64,000 nucleotides of DNA from Halostagnicola larsenii XH-48 (GTDB lineage: Archaea; Halobacteriota; Halobacteria; Halobacteriales; Natrialbaceae): the NCBI RefSeq assembly GCF_000517625.1, contig NZ_CP007055.1, positions 1,798,001 to 1,862,000 on the forward strand. The letters are read 5' to 3'. Shown here piece by piece: positions 24,852-33,192 of this stretch. The notes under the pieces were generated by a model, which had not been told where the DNA came from, ran no database searches, and saw only the letters and a program-made list of their open reading frames with translations. The stretch's first letter is position 1, and every line of letters starts with the position of its first letter. A program made the translations under genes and the position numbers.

Positions 24852-24926
24852 TGGGTTGGGGCAGATTTGAACTGCCGGCCTCCTCCATGTCAAGGAGGTG
24901 TCATAACCAGACTAGACCACCAACCC
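24852..24926 (-). tRNA. tRNA-Val (anticodon GAC)
   Basis: A 75-nt cloverleaf: acceptor stem GGGTTGG/CCAACCC with discriminator A, D-arm, anticodon stem CCTCC/GGAGG around loop TTGACAT (anticodon GAC, reading GUC and GUU), five-base variable region, T-arm GGCAG-TTCAAAT-CTGCC. No intron and no encoded CCA. It lies just upstream of trpD on the opposite strand. Confidence 0.95.
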
Positions 24927-25040
24927 GTGTCCGGTTTTCTCGGCGCGCGTCGCGCCTCGTGCAACTAATCGTTGCCCACCACCGTAATTGAAGGTTTCGA
25001 ATCGGTCGGCGTACGCGAGCCATCACCACGGCCCGTCCGA

Positions 25041-25050
25041 TACGTTTAAG
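25041..25050 (+). promoter_or_regulatory. TATA-like box for the trp operon
   Basis: TACGTTTAAG, about 55 bp before the trpD ATG at 25103, predicting a 5' leader of roughly 25-30 nt. Confidence 0.35.
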
Positions 25051-25102
25051 CCGATGTACTCATTTGGACATTGTAAGACAACTACGTACATTGGTGTTTA
25101 CT

Positions 25103-26113
25103 ATGCAGGAGTACGTCGAACGGGTGACTGACGGAGACGATCTCACACAGAGAGAGGCTCGAGCGGCCTCGAGCGCGGTTTTCGAGGACGCAACAGAGGC
25201 ACAGATCGGCGCGTTGCTCGCGGGGTTGCGCGCGAAAGGAGAAACCGAAGCCGAAATCGCAGGCTTCGCAGAAGGGATGCGCGAGGCCGCGCGAACGATC
25301 GAACCGGACCGCGAGCCGCTGGTCGACACCTGCGGCACGGGCGGGGACGACTACAACACGATCAACGTCTCGACGACGAGCGCGGTCGTCGCCGCGGGAG
25401 CGGGCGTTCCCGTCGCCAAACACGGAAACTACTCGGTGTCCTCCTCGTCGGGCAGCGCGGACGTCCTCGAGGAGGTCGGCGTCGACGTGGAGGCAGAACC
25501 GCCGGCCGTCGAGGAAGCGATCGAGAACGACGGCATCGGATTCATGCTCGCGCCGGTCTTTCACCCCGCGATGAAGGCGGTCATCGGACCGCGAAAGGAA
25601 CTCGGGATGCGGACGATATTCAACGTCCTCGGCCCGCTCACCAACCCCGCCGGCGCGGACGCGCAGGTCGTCGGCGTCTACGACCCGAATCTCGTGCCCG
25701 TTCTCGCCAATGCGCTCGCGCGAATGGATGTGAGCCGAGCGCTGGTCGTCCACGGCGCCGGCACCGACGAAATCGCGATCCACGGCGAAACCGTCGCCGC
25801 GGAGGTCGACGGGTCGGACGTCGAGACAACGACCGTAGAGCCCGCAGATATCGGTCTCGAGTCCCACGACATCGGCGACATCGCGGGCGGGACGCCAGAA
25901 GCCAACGCGGCGGACCTCCGCGGCATCGTCGACGGATCGGTCACGGGCGCGAAACGAGACGTGATTCTCGCGAACGCGGGCGCTGCAATATACGCCGCTG
26001 GCGACGCCGATTCGCTCGAGGAAGGCGCGGTGATCGCCGGAAACGCCATCGACAGCGGGGACGCGGCAGCCAAACTCGACCAGCTCCGGTCGGTCTCACC
26101 GGAGGCACGATGA
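25103..26113 (+). CDS. trpD: anthranilate phosphoribosyltransferase
   Basis: A 336-residue TrpD transferring phosphoribosyl from PRPP to anthranilate. The glycine-rich motif DTCGTGGDDYNTINVST, the VAKHGNYSVSSSSGSADVLE anthranilate/PRPP-binding segment and the GPRKELGMRTIFNVLGPLTNPA segment are all present. ATG 25103 (MQEYVERVTDG) gives the usual length; the earlier start at 25064 lies upstream of it. First gene of the four-gene trp operon, overlapping trpF by four bases (ATGA). Confidence 0.96.
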   Translation: MQEYVERVTDGDDLTQREARAASSAVFEDATEAQIGALLAGLRAKGETEAEIAGFAEGMREAARTIEPDREPLVDTCGTGGDDYNTINVSTTSAVVAAGAGVPVAKHGNYSVSSSSGSADVLEEVGVDVEAEPPAVEEAIENDGIGFMLAPVFHPAMKAVIGPRKELGMRTIFNVLGPLTNPAGADAQVVGVYDPNLVPVLANALARMDVSRALVVHGAGTDEIAIHGETVAAEVDGSDVETTTVEPADIGLESHDIGDIAGGTPEANAADLRGIVDGSVTGAKRDVILANAGAAIYAAGDADSLEEGAVIAGNAIDSGDAAAKLDQLRSVSPEAR

Positions 26114-26766
26114 CGCGGGTCAAAGTCTGTGGCATCACGCGATCCGAAGACCTGCAGACGGCGGTTGATGCGGGCGCGGACGCGATCGGGATTATCGCCG
26201 ACGTTCCCGTCGACACCCCCCGAGACGTGTCGCCGGAACGCGCCGCGGACCTCGTCACGGAGACGCCCCCGTTCGTCACGTCGGTGCTCGTGATGATGCC
26301 GTCGGACTACGCGCGGGCGATCGAACTGGCTACCGAAATCGAACCGGACGCGATTCAGCTTCACGGCGATATCCGCCCCGGCGACCTCGCGTATCTGCGC
26401 GCGAAGCTCGAGACCCGGATTTTGCTGGCGGTCGACGCCGAAGACATCTCGGTTGCGAAACAGTACGACGACATGGTCGACGGCTTCGTCGTCGATTCGA
26501 TCGGGGAAGACGGCGGCGGCGGCACCGGTCGAACCCACGACTGGGAACGCACGCGAGCCGAAACGGCAGACCTCGAGTCGGCCGTGATCCTCGCCGGCGG
26601 GTTGACGCCCGACAATGTCGCCGAGGCCGTCCGTACGGCAGAGCCGTTCGCCGTCGACGTCGCCAGCGGCGTCGAGGAACGCGGCGGCGTCAAAGATCCG
26701 GATGCGGTCGCGTCGTTCGTCGAACGCGCGACCGGAAACACGCAGGCCGTCGAACCGGGCTCCTGA
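26110..26766 (+). CDS. trpF: phosphoribosylanthranilate isomerase
   Basis: A 218-residue TIM-barrel enzyme converting phosphoribosylanthranilate to carboxyphenylamino-deoxyribulose phosphate. Catalytic cysteine is in the N-terminal VKVCGITRSEDL (C7); the catalytic Asp is in the DGFVVDSIGEDGGGGTGRTHDW region; the phosphate loops are AGGLTPDNVAEAV and VDVASGVEERGGVKD. Overlaps trpD by ATGA, implying translational coupling. Confidence 0.96.
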   Translation: MTRVKVCGITRSEDLQTAVDAGADAIGIIADVPVDTPRDVSPERAADLVTETPPFVTSVLVMMPSDYARAIELATEIEPDAIQLHGDIRPGDLAYLRAKLETRILLAVDAEDISVAKQYDDMVDGFVVDSIGEDGGGGTGRTHDWERTRAETADLESAVILAGGLTPDNVAEAVRTAEPFAVDVASGVEERGGVKDPDAVASFVERATGNTQAVEPGS

Positions 26767-26794
26767 GAGCCACTCTCCATCGAATTTCGATCTC

Positions 26795-28489
26795 ATGACC
26801 GAACACGATACAGAACCTGACCCCGCGGATCGCACCGCCGAGACGCCGACGCTCGACCTCGAGCGCGCGGCGTTTTGCGAACACGCCGGCTCGAGCGAGG
26901 ATCGACCGGCCGTCGTCCGAGTCGTCGCGACGTACGATCTCGAGACGACGCCGTTGGCTGCCTACGCGGCGCTCACCGGGCGGTCGACGCACGGACGGGA
27001 GCGGTCCAGTGACGAAACCCCCTACGCATTTCTACTCGAGAGCGCACAGAAGACGCCCTCGAGCGATCCCGACGGTGCGTTTCAGCCCAGCTCCGCGGAC
27101 GCAGAGCGCCACGCCCGATTTTCGTACGTCGGCTACGATCCCGAGGCCGTCGTGACGGTCGGCCCCGAGGGAACGTCCGTCGAGGCGCTTTCGGAGAACG
27201 TTCCGCTCGATCTGATCGACACTGCGGGGGCGGACGACACCGTGGATGCGCTTCGCGGTGCGCTTCCGGATGTCCGACTGGCGAATATGCCGGACCACGA
27301 TCGCCAGCATCTCGAGGGCGGGCTCGTCGGGTTTCTCTCCTACGACGCCGTCTACGACCTCTGGCTCGAGGAGGTCGGACTCGAGCGACCGGACTCTCGG
27401 TTCCCGGACGCCCAGTTCGTCCTCACGACAAAGACGCTCACGTTCGACGAGCGCGACGGAACGGTCTCGCTCGTGTGTACGCCGGTGCTCGAGGCTGCGG
27501 ACGATCCAGCCCGCGTGTACGAAGAGATTCGCGAGGAAGCCCAACGCGTCGGAGACGTCCTCGCCGAGGCCGAAGACCCCGAAGCAGGCGGATTCGTCCG
27601 CGAGGGCGAGGTCGCCGGGTCGAAAGACGCCTACGAGGAGAGCGTTCGACGGGCGAAAGAACACGTCCTCGACGGCGACATCTATCAGGGCGTGATCTCG
27701 CGGACGCGCGAGCTCTACGGCGACGTCGATCCGCTCGGGTTCTACGAGGCGATGCGGGACGTGAACCCTTCGCCGTACATGTACCTCCTCGATCACGGCG
27801 ACCTCACGGTCGTCGGTGCCAGCCCCGAGACGCTGCTCTCGGTCCGCGGCACGGAGGTCATGTCGAATCCGATCGCCGGGACCTGCGACCGGGGCTCGAG
27901 TCCCGTCGAGGATCGGCGGCTGGCGGGCGAGATGCTGGCCGACGACAAGGAGCGGGCCGAGCACACGATGCTGGTCGACCTCGCCCGAAACGACGTTCGT
28001 CGCGTCGGCGAACCGGGATCGGTCCGCGTCGAGGAGTTCATGAACGTCCTCAAGTACAGCCACGTCCAGCACATCGAGTCGACCGTAACCGGCCAGCTAC
28101 GCGCGGGTTCCGACGCGTTCGACGCCACGCGAGCGTCGTTTCCCGCGGGTACGCTTTCGGGCGCGCCGAAGGTGCGAGCGATGGAAATCATCGACGAGTT
28201 GGAGACCGAACCCCGCGGCCTGTACGGCGGCGGCGTCGGCTACTACTCCTGGACCGGCGACGCGGACTTCGCCATCGTGATTCGGACGGCGACCGTCGAG
28301 AACGACACCCCGGCGGATACGCCGGGTTCACAGCGGATCACCGTCCGGGCGGGCGCGGGACTCGTCGCCGACAGCGACCCGACGGCGGAGTACGACGAGA
28401 CCGAAAAGAAGATGGGCGGCGTTCTCGCCGCGCTCGAGCGCATAGAGGAGACCCCCGCCGAGACGCCACCAGCGGAGGTGTCCAGATGA
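26795..28489 (+). CDS. trpE: anthranilate synthase component I
   Basis: A 564-residue chorismate-using subunit of anthranilate synthase. N-terminal regulatory domain includes ERPAVVRVVATYDLETTPLAAYAAL and ESAQKTPSS (Trp-binding LLES-type element). The catalytic domain has DIYQGVISRTREL, NPSPYMYLLDHGDLTVVGASPETLL, PIAGTCDRGSSPVEDRRLAGEML, ARNDVRRVGEPGSV and AGTLSGAPKVRAMEIIDELE, plus the final RAGAGLVADSDPTAEYDE. Start ATG 26795, 28 bp after trpF. The frame is open further upstream inside trpF, but that stretch is Ser/Arg-rich and not TrpE-like. Confidence 0.95.
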   Translation: MTEHDTEPDPADRTAETPTLDLERAAFCEHAGSSEDRPAVVRVVATYDLETTPLAAYAALTGRSTHGRERSSDETPYAFLLESAQKTPSSDPDGAFQPSSADAERHARFSYVGYDPEAVVTVGPEGTSVEALSENVPLDLIDTAGADDTVDALRGALPDVRLANMPDHDRQHLEGGLVGFLSYDAVYDLWLEEVGLERPDSRFPDAQFVLTTKTLTFDERDGTVSLVCTPVLEAADDPARVYEEIREEAQRVGDVLAEAEDPEAGGFVREGEVAGSKDAYEESVRRAKEHVLDGDIYQGVISRTRELYGDVDPLGFYEAMRDVNPSPYMYLLDHGDLTVVGASPETLLSVRGTEVMSNPIAGTCDRGSSPVEDRRLAGEMLADDKERAEHTMLVDLARNDVRRVGEPGSVRVEEFMNVLKYSHVQHIESTVTGQLRAGSDAFDATRASFPAGTLSGAPKVRAMEIIDELETEPRGLYGGGVGYYSWTGDADFAIVIRTATVENDTPADTPGSQRITVRAGAGLVADSDPTAEYDETEKKMGGVLAALERIEETPAETPPAEVSR

Positions 28490-29097
28490 GCACGACTGCC
28501 TCGGCGAGCGAGACCGATCGCTCGACCGTGCTGTTTATCGACAACTTCGACTCGTTTACGTACAATCTCGTCGAGTACGTGAGCCAGCACGCCGAGACGG
28601 CGGTTCTGAAGAATACCGCCTCGCTCGCCGACGTGCGAGCGGTCGACCCGGACGCGATCATCATCAGTCCCGGCCCCGGCCACCCCAGACACGACCGCGA
28701 CGTCGGCGTCACGATGGACGTGCTCCGCGAGATCAGTCCCACCGTTCCAACGCTCGGGATCTGTCTCGGGCTCGAGGCCGCGGTCTACGAGTACGGCGGG
28801 TCGGTCGGTCGAGCGCCGGATCCGATACACGGGAAGGCGTCCCCGATCGATCACGACGGAACGAGCGTCTTCGACGGCCTCGAGGACGGATTTCGCGCGG
28901 GTCGATATCACTCACTCGTCGCGACGGAGATTCCGGACTGTTTCGACGTTTCGGCGACGGCCGAACACGACGGAGAGACGCTCGTGATGGGCGTTCGCCA
29001 CCGCGAGTACCCGATCGAGTGCGTGCAGTTTCACCCCGAGAGCGTCCTGACGGCGGTCGGGCACGATCTGATCGAGAATTTCCTCGAGAGCGTCTAA
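28486..29097 (+). CDS. trpG: anthranilate synthase component II (glutamine amidotransferase)
   Basis: A 203-residue class I amidotransferase delivering ammonia to TrpE. The catalytic triad is seen in GICLGLEAAVYEYGG (Cys) and VQFHPESVL (His, Glu). The start FIDNFDSFTYNLVEYV and the oxyanion region ISPGPGHPRHDRDVG are typical. ATG overlaps the trpE stop by four bases. Cys in GICLG is followed by LEAA, where many amidotransferases have HQAI/HQ; minor divergence. Confidence 0.95.
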   Translation: MSTTASASETDRSTVLFIDNFDSFTYNLVEYVSQHAETAVLKNTASLADVRAVDPDAIIISPGPGHPRHDRDVGVTMDVLREISPTVPTLGICLGLEAAVYEYGGSVGRAPDPIHGKASPIDHDGTSVFDGLEDGFRAGRYHSLVATEIPDCFDVSATAEHDGETLVMGVRHREYPIECVQFHPESVLTAVGHDLIENFLESV

Positions 29098-29155
29098 CGG
29101 CTATGAAAGCAGATGATACGTGATTCAGCAGAGTGGCGCGATTCTATCGCGGGAC

Positions 29156-29329
29156 TTAGACGAAGCCTAGAATACCGGCGGTGTAGTAAGCACCGAGAAT
29201 AACCGCGGCCACGATGCCGACGCGGATGGCGAGTTTGATCGCGATTTTAACCGCGACGATAACGACCATGAGGGCAGCCAGCACCGCGAGGCCGAGCAAC
29301 ACCGGGGAGCCTGTGAGTATGTCGATCAT
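29156..29329 (-). CDS. 57-residue small membrane protein
   Basis: Hydrophobic peptide with two adjacent helices: MIDILTGSPVLLGLAVLAALMVVIVAV and KIAIKLAIRVGIVAAVILGAYYTAGILGFV. The interior Lys/Arg spaced four apart suggests a positive loop or amphipathic strip. No family is recognised. The ATG at 29329 is preferred because upstream extension is out of character (Arg/Ser-rich). Convergent with trpG. Confidence 0.55.
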   Translation of the reverse strand: MIDILTGSPVLLGLAVLAALMVVIVAVKIAIKLAIRVGIVAAVILGAYYTAGILGFV

Positions 29330-29747
29330 ACTGGATATCGTGAACGGAAGGACGTAACCTTTCTGGTGACGTGACAAACGAGGATAGGTGACCGACAGCG
29401 ACTCGAGACTGTTCGGATACGGCCTCGTTCGCGGCTGGAAGACGGATCGACGGATCGAACATTCCACTTCCAGTACGGTCTGAAAATCGTTAAGGCCGTC
29501 CGGTACGTACTAGCTGATAAGCACGCAGACGGCCGTCTCAGCCGTCCCACTACCGACCACCGCACAAGATCTTATAGAGACTTCTGTACAAGTGTATTTG
29601 TCCTAATACAAGAAAAGTAGGACCACATCACCACACTTTATGAGGAATGCATGAATACCGAACTTTCGTCACGAATGATCCGAACGAGGACCAACTACGG
29701 TACGGAAATGACAGACGGCGACGTATTCGCCTCGAGGTGTCTCGCGC
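29330..29747. other. 418-bp upstream region of nrdJ
   Basis: No convincing gene. It contains the promoter of the small membrane gene (left) and the nrdJ promoter. A TATA-like CTTATAGAGA at 29571-29580 suggests a leader of about 140 nt before the nrdJ ATG. Confidence 0.45.
29593..29610. promoter_or_regulatory. palindrome in the nrdJ leader/promoter region
   Basis: TGTATT-TGTCCT-AATACA, perfect 6-bp arms about 13 bp downstream of the TATA-like box. Position near the expected transcription start suits a repressor site for ribonucleotide reductase expression, or an RNA stem in the leader. Confidence 0.35.
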
Positions 29748-32700
29748 ATGAGTAAGTCTGACCTCTCTGCGGACGATCTTACACTGCCGATCAAGCGCAC
29801 CGACGGGGACACTTTAGCGGAGCGCCTGACCGATAACGCCTATCAGAATATTCTGCCGGCTCGCTATCTTCGCAAAGACGCAAGCGGCGACCTGATCGAA
29901 ACGCAAGAAGAACTCTTCGAACGCGTCGGGCGCAACATCGCGCTCGCAGAAGCGCCGTACGAGGCCGAAAAACGGGACCTCGAGATCACCGTCACGCCCG
30001 ACCAGCTCAAACCGGACCACCCGCGGCGAGACGAACTCGCCGAGGAAGTTTTCGGTGATGGCGTCACCGCAGCAGACGACGTTGAAACGACACTTACGGA
30101 AACCAACGTCAACAAGTTCGCCTACGACACCGTCGTTCCGGAACTGCCAGCTGACGTCCGCGAGCACGTCGAGGACGTCGCCGAAACGTTCACCGAAGGC
30201 ATGGAGTCGCTTTCTTTTATGCCGAACTCTCCGACGCTGATGAACGCCGGCGACGAACTCCAGCAGCTCTCGGCCTGTTTCGTCATGTCCCCGGACGACG
30301 ACCTCTCGGATATCCACGAGACGGCCAAGAAGGCCGCGGAAGTCTTCCAGTCCGGCGGCGGCGTCGGCTACGGCTTCTGGAAGCTTCGCCCGTTCGGCGA
30401 CGCCGTCGGATCGACCGGCGGGATCGCGTCGGGCCCGATCACCTTCATGCGGACCTACGACCAGCTCTGCGAGACCATCGCACAGGGCGGGACCCGACGC
30501 GGCGCACAGATGGGAATCATGCGCGTCTCCCACCCCGACGTCATCGAGTTCATCCACGCGAAGAACAAGGACGTCTCGCTGGCCCACACGCTGCGACTCA
30601 ACGACCCCGACGACTACACATACACCTCCTTCAGCGAGGCGCTCGAGGAGGCTCGAGAACTCATCGACGACGACGGACGCGTTCCGAAACACCTGCGCAA
30701 CGCCGTCGAAGGTCACCTCTCTAACTTCAACATCTCCGTCGGCGTCACGGACGACTTCATGGAAGCCGTCCAGAACGACGAGGAGTACACGTTCACCAAC
30801 CCGCGCACGGAAGAGCCACACATCGCCACCGAGGAAACCAAGGAGATGTACGGTCGCTACGACCTCGGCGAGCACGTCGAGGTCGGCGAACCGCTTTCGA
30901 TCCCCGCCGAACTCATCTTCGAACGCATCGTCGAAGGCGCTCACGAGAACGGCGAACCCGGCGTGATCTACCTCGAGCGAGTGAACAAGGAACACTCCTT
31001 CGACGTCGAGGCGGAACCGGACCACCGCATTCTCGCGACGAACCCGTGCGGCGAACAGCCCCTCGAGGAGAACGAGGCCTGCAACCTCGGCCACATCAAC
31101 CTCTCGACGCTCGCCGACCTCGACGCGCCCGACTGGCGCGTCTGGTCCGAGCAACACGGAGACGAGTACGACTCCCACGAGGCCGCCATCGAGGCCTTCC
31201 TCAAGGAGGCCATCGACTTCGAGGAGTTCGACGAACGCATCGAGTACGGCACGCGATTCCTCGAGAACGTCGTCACGATGTCGGATTTCCCCGTCGAAGA
31301 CATCGAGCAAACCGTCCGCGACATGCGCAAGATCGGTTTGGGCGTCATGGGCCTCGCCCAGTTGTACGTCCAACTCGGCGTGAAATACGGCAGCGAGGAA
31401 GGAAACGAGATCGCCAGCCAGCTGTTGACCCACATCAACCACGGCGCGAAGGCCAAGAGCCACGAACTCGCGACCGAACGCGGTTCGTTCAACGACTGGG
31501 ACGAATCCAAGTACGCGAACCCGACCGAGTACCGCGAGTGGTTCGAAAAACAGACCGGCGAAGACGCAGACGACTGGGCAGACGGCTTCCCGATCCGCAA
31601 CCACAACGTCACCACCATCGCCCCGACCGGAACCACCTCGATGGTCGGCAACACGACCGGCGGCTGCGAACCGATCTACAACGTCGCCTACTACAAGAAC
31701 GTCACCGACGACGTGCAGGGCGAGGAGATGTTAGTCGAGTTCGACGACTACTTCCTGCGCACCCTAGAGGACAACGACATCGACGTCGACGCCGTCAAGG
31801 AAGAAGCTCAAGAGCAGATGGCGACCAACCAGTTCGACGGCGTCGAGGGTCTCGAGACGGTTCCTGACGCCATCGGCGAACTGTTCGTCATCACCAGCGA
31901 CCTCTCGGCGAAACAACATGCCGCAGTCCAGTGTGCCTGCCAGAACGGCGTCGACTCGGCCATCTCGAAGACGGTCAACGCGCCGAACGACTCCACGCTC
32001 GAGGACGCGAAGGAAGTCTTCGAGTGGGTCTACGACAACGGCGGCAAGGGCGTCACCTACTACCGCGACGGCACCCGCTCGAAGCAGGTGCTGACGACCC
32101 GCGCGGACAACGCCGACTTCGCCGACGAAACCGAGGCTGCCGAGGCGCTCGTCGACCAGATCGACGAGATCTTCGGCGGGCTCGAGGCCTTCCTCGAGAG
32201 CGAGGATGTCCAGGACATCCTCGAAGAGGACGTCGACTCGCTGCTCGCCGACGAAGGCGAGACGGTTCACGTCGACTTCACCGAGAAACGCGAGCGACCC
32301 GACGCCCTGCAGGGTGTCAGCCAGCGGATCGACACCGGCTACGGCAAAGTCTACGTGACGATCAACGAGGATCCCGAGACCGGCCAGCCGTTCGAACTAT
32401 TCGCGAACATCGGCCACTCGGGCGGCTTCACGAACTCCTTTACCGAAGCGCTGGCGAAGGTCATCTCGACCTCGCTGCGCTCGGGCGTCGATCCGGAGGA
32501 GATCGTCGACGAACTCTGTGGCACGCGCAGTCCGAAAGTCGCCTGGGACAAAGGCGAGCAGATTCAGTCGATTCCAGACGCCATCGGCACCGCGATGCGC
32601 CGCTATCTCGACAACGAGATCGACAAACCGTACCCGAAACAGGCGACACTCGAGGAGTCAGCCGACGCCGAGATGGGCGTTGAACCGGCCGACGCACACG

Positions 32701-32867
32701 AGACCGACGGCGGTGCTACAGCACAGCCACCCGTCGACGACCACGACGCCACGCAGGACTTAATCGACGCCGGCGAATCGCCGGAATGTCCGTCCTGTGG
32801 CTCGCTCTCGCTTTACTTCTCGGAAGGCTGCAAGACCTGCGAGTCCTGTGGCTGGAGCGAGTGCTAA
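29748..32867 (+). CDS. nrdJ: adenosylcobalamin-dependent ribonucleotide reductase (class II)
   Basis: A 1039-residue class II ribonucleoside-diphosphate reductase supplying dNTPs without oxygen or a small subunit. Key segments: FMPNSPTLMNAGDELQQLSACFV, FQSGGGVGYGFWKLRP, RGAQMGIMRVSHPDV, the active-site NPCGEQPLEENEACNLGHINLS, APTGTTSMVGNTTGGCEPIYN and VNAPNDSTLEDAKEVF. The C-terminal ~25 residues form a CxxC...CxxC zinc ribbon (CPSCGSLS, CKTCESCGWSEC) probably acting in active-site disulfide regeneration. No nrdA/nrdB-like gene is near. Needs vitamin B12; a small zinc-ribbon gene follows. Confidence 0.96.
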   Translation: MSKSDLSADDLTLPIKRTDGDTLAERLTDNAYQNILPARYLRKDASGDLIETQEELFERVGRNIALAEAPYEAEKRDLEITVTPDQLKPDHPRRDELAEEVFGDGVTAADDVETTLTETNVNKFAYDTVVPELPADVREHVEDVAETFTEGMESLSFMPNSPTLMNAGDELQQLSACFVMSPDDDLSDIHETAKKAAEVFQSGGGVGYGFWKLRPFGDAVGSTGGIASGPITFMRTYDQLCETIAQGGTRRGAQMGIMRVSHPDVIEFIHAKNKDVSLAHTLRLNDPDDYTYTSFSEALEEARELIDDDGRVPKHLRNAVEGHLSNFNISVGVTDDFMEAVQNDEEYTFTNPRTEEPHIATEETKEMYGRYDLGEHVEVGEPLSIPAELIFERIVEGAHENGEPGVIYLERVNKEHSFDVEAEPDHRILATNPCGEQPLEENEACNLGHINLSTLADLDAPDWRVWSEQHGDEYDSHEAAIEAFLKEAIDFEEFDERIEYGTRFLENVVTMSDFPVEDIEQTVRDMRKIGLGVMGLAQLYVQLGVKYGSEEGNEIASQLLTHINHGAKAKSHELATERGSFNDWDESKYANPTEYREWFEKQTGEDADDWADGFPIRNHNVTTIAPTGTTSMVGNTTGGCEPIYNVAYYKNVTDDVQGEEMLVEFDDYFLRTLEDNDIDVDAVKEEAQEQMATNQFDGVEGLETVPDAIGELFVITSDLSAKQHAAVQCACQNGVDSAISKTVNAPNDSTLEDAKEVFEWVYDNGGKGVTYYRDGTRSKQVLTTRADNADFADETEAAEALVDQIDEIFGGLEAFLESEDVQDILEEDVDSLLADEGETVHVDFTEKRERPDALQGVSQRIDTGYGKVYVTINEDPETGQPFELFANIGHSGGFTNSFTEALAKVISTSLRSGVDPEEIVDELCGTRSPKVAWDKGEQIQSIPDAIGTAMRRYLDNEIDKPYPKQATLEESADAEMGVEPADAHETDGGATAQPPVDDHDATQDLIDAGESPECPSCGSLSLYFSEGCKTCESCGWSEC

Positions 32868-33015
32868 GAACGGGAGTACGACTCATTCACTAACGCAGGC
32901 GGTCGAAGCGTCGATTCATCGATTCGGTTTTTCGTTTCAGCCTTCGAGCAGTCGTCACGTTGATAGCGACGCCGTTCGTTGCACCGGATACGAGACGCCC
33001 TAGCGAGGACAATCG

Positions 33016-33192
33016 ATGAGCAATAGCGACACTGGATCTGGCGACGAGCCGGATTCTGAGACCGAACGCGACTTCGAGCGCGGAACCGGACCGCCGTGTC
33101 CGTTCTGTGAAACGCCGATGTACAAGCGCCACTGCAAGTACGTCTGCCCCCAACACGGGGTCGTCATCGACTGCAGCGATCCGTTTCTCTAA
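33016..33192 (+). CDS. 58-residue zinc-ribbon protein
   Basis: MSNSDTGSGDEPDSETERD then an acidic stretch and a compact ribbon, GTGPPCPFCETPMYKRHCKYVCPQHGVVIDCSD. Likely ligands C28, C31, C40 and C44 plus His residues. It starts at ATG 33016, 148 bp after nrdJ, and its stop abuts the convergent gene. Such small zinc proteins are conserved in haloarchaea; one in Haloferax is linked to swarming. This one may work with NrdJ or simply sit downstream. Confidence 0.72.
   Translation: MSNSDTGSGDEPDSETERDFERGTGPPCPFCETPMYKRHCKYVCPQHGVVIDCSDPFL

Noticed and set aside
27475-28485. in-frame 337-codon extension upstream of trpG
   Set aside because: Lies inside trpE in another frame and is Arg-rich; the true TrpG start overlaps the trpE stop by four bases.
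29571-29747. possible cobalamin riboswitch upstream of nrdJ
   Set aside because: The leader is too short and I see no B12-box-like conserved core; archaeal use is also uncommon.
29814-31604. 596-codon open frame antisense to nrdJ
   Set aside because: Mirror-strand shadow of nrdJ created by high GC and third-position bias; the nrdJ frame carries clear catalytic motifs.
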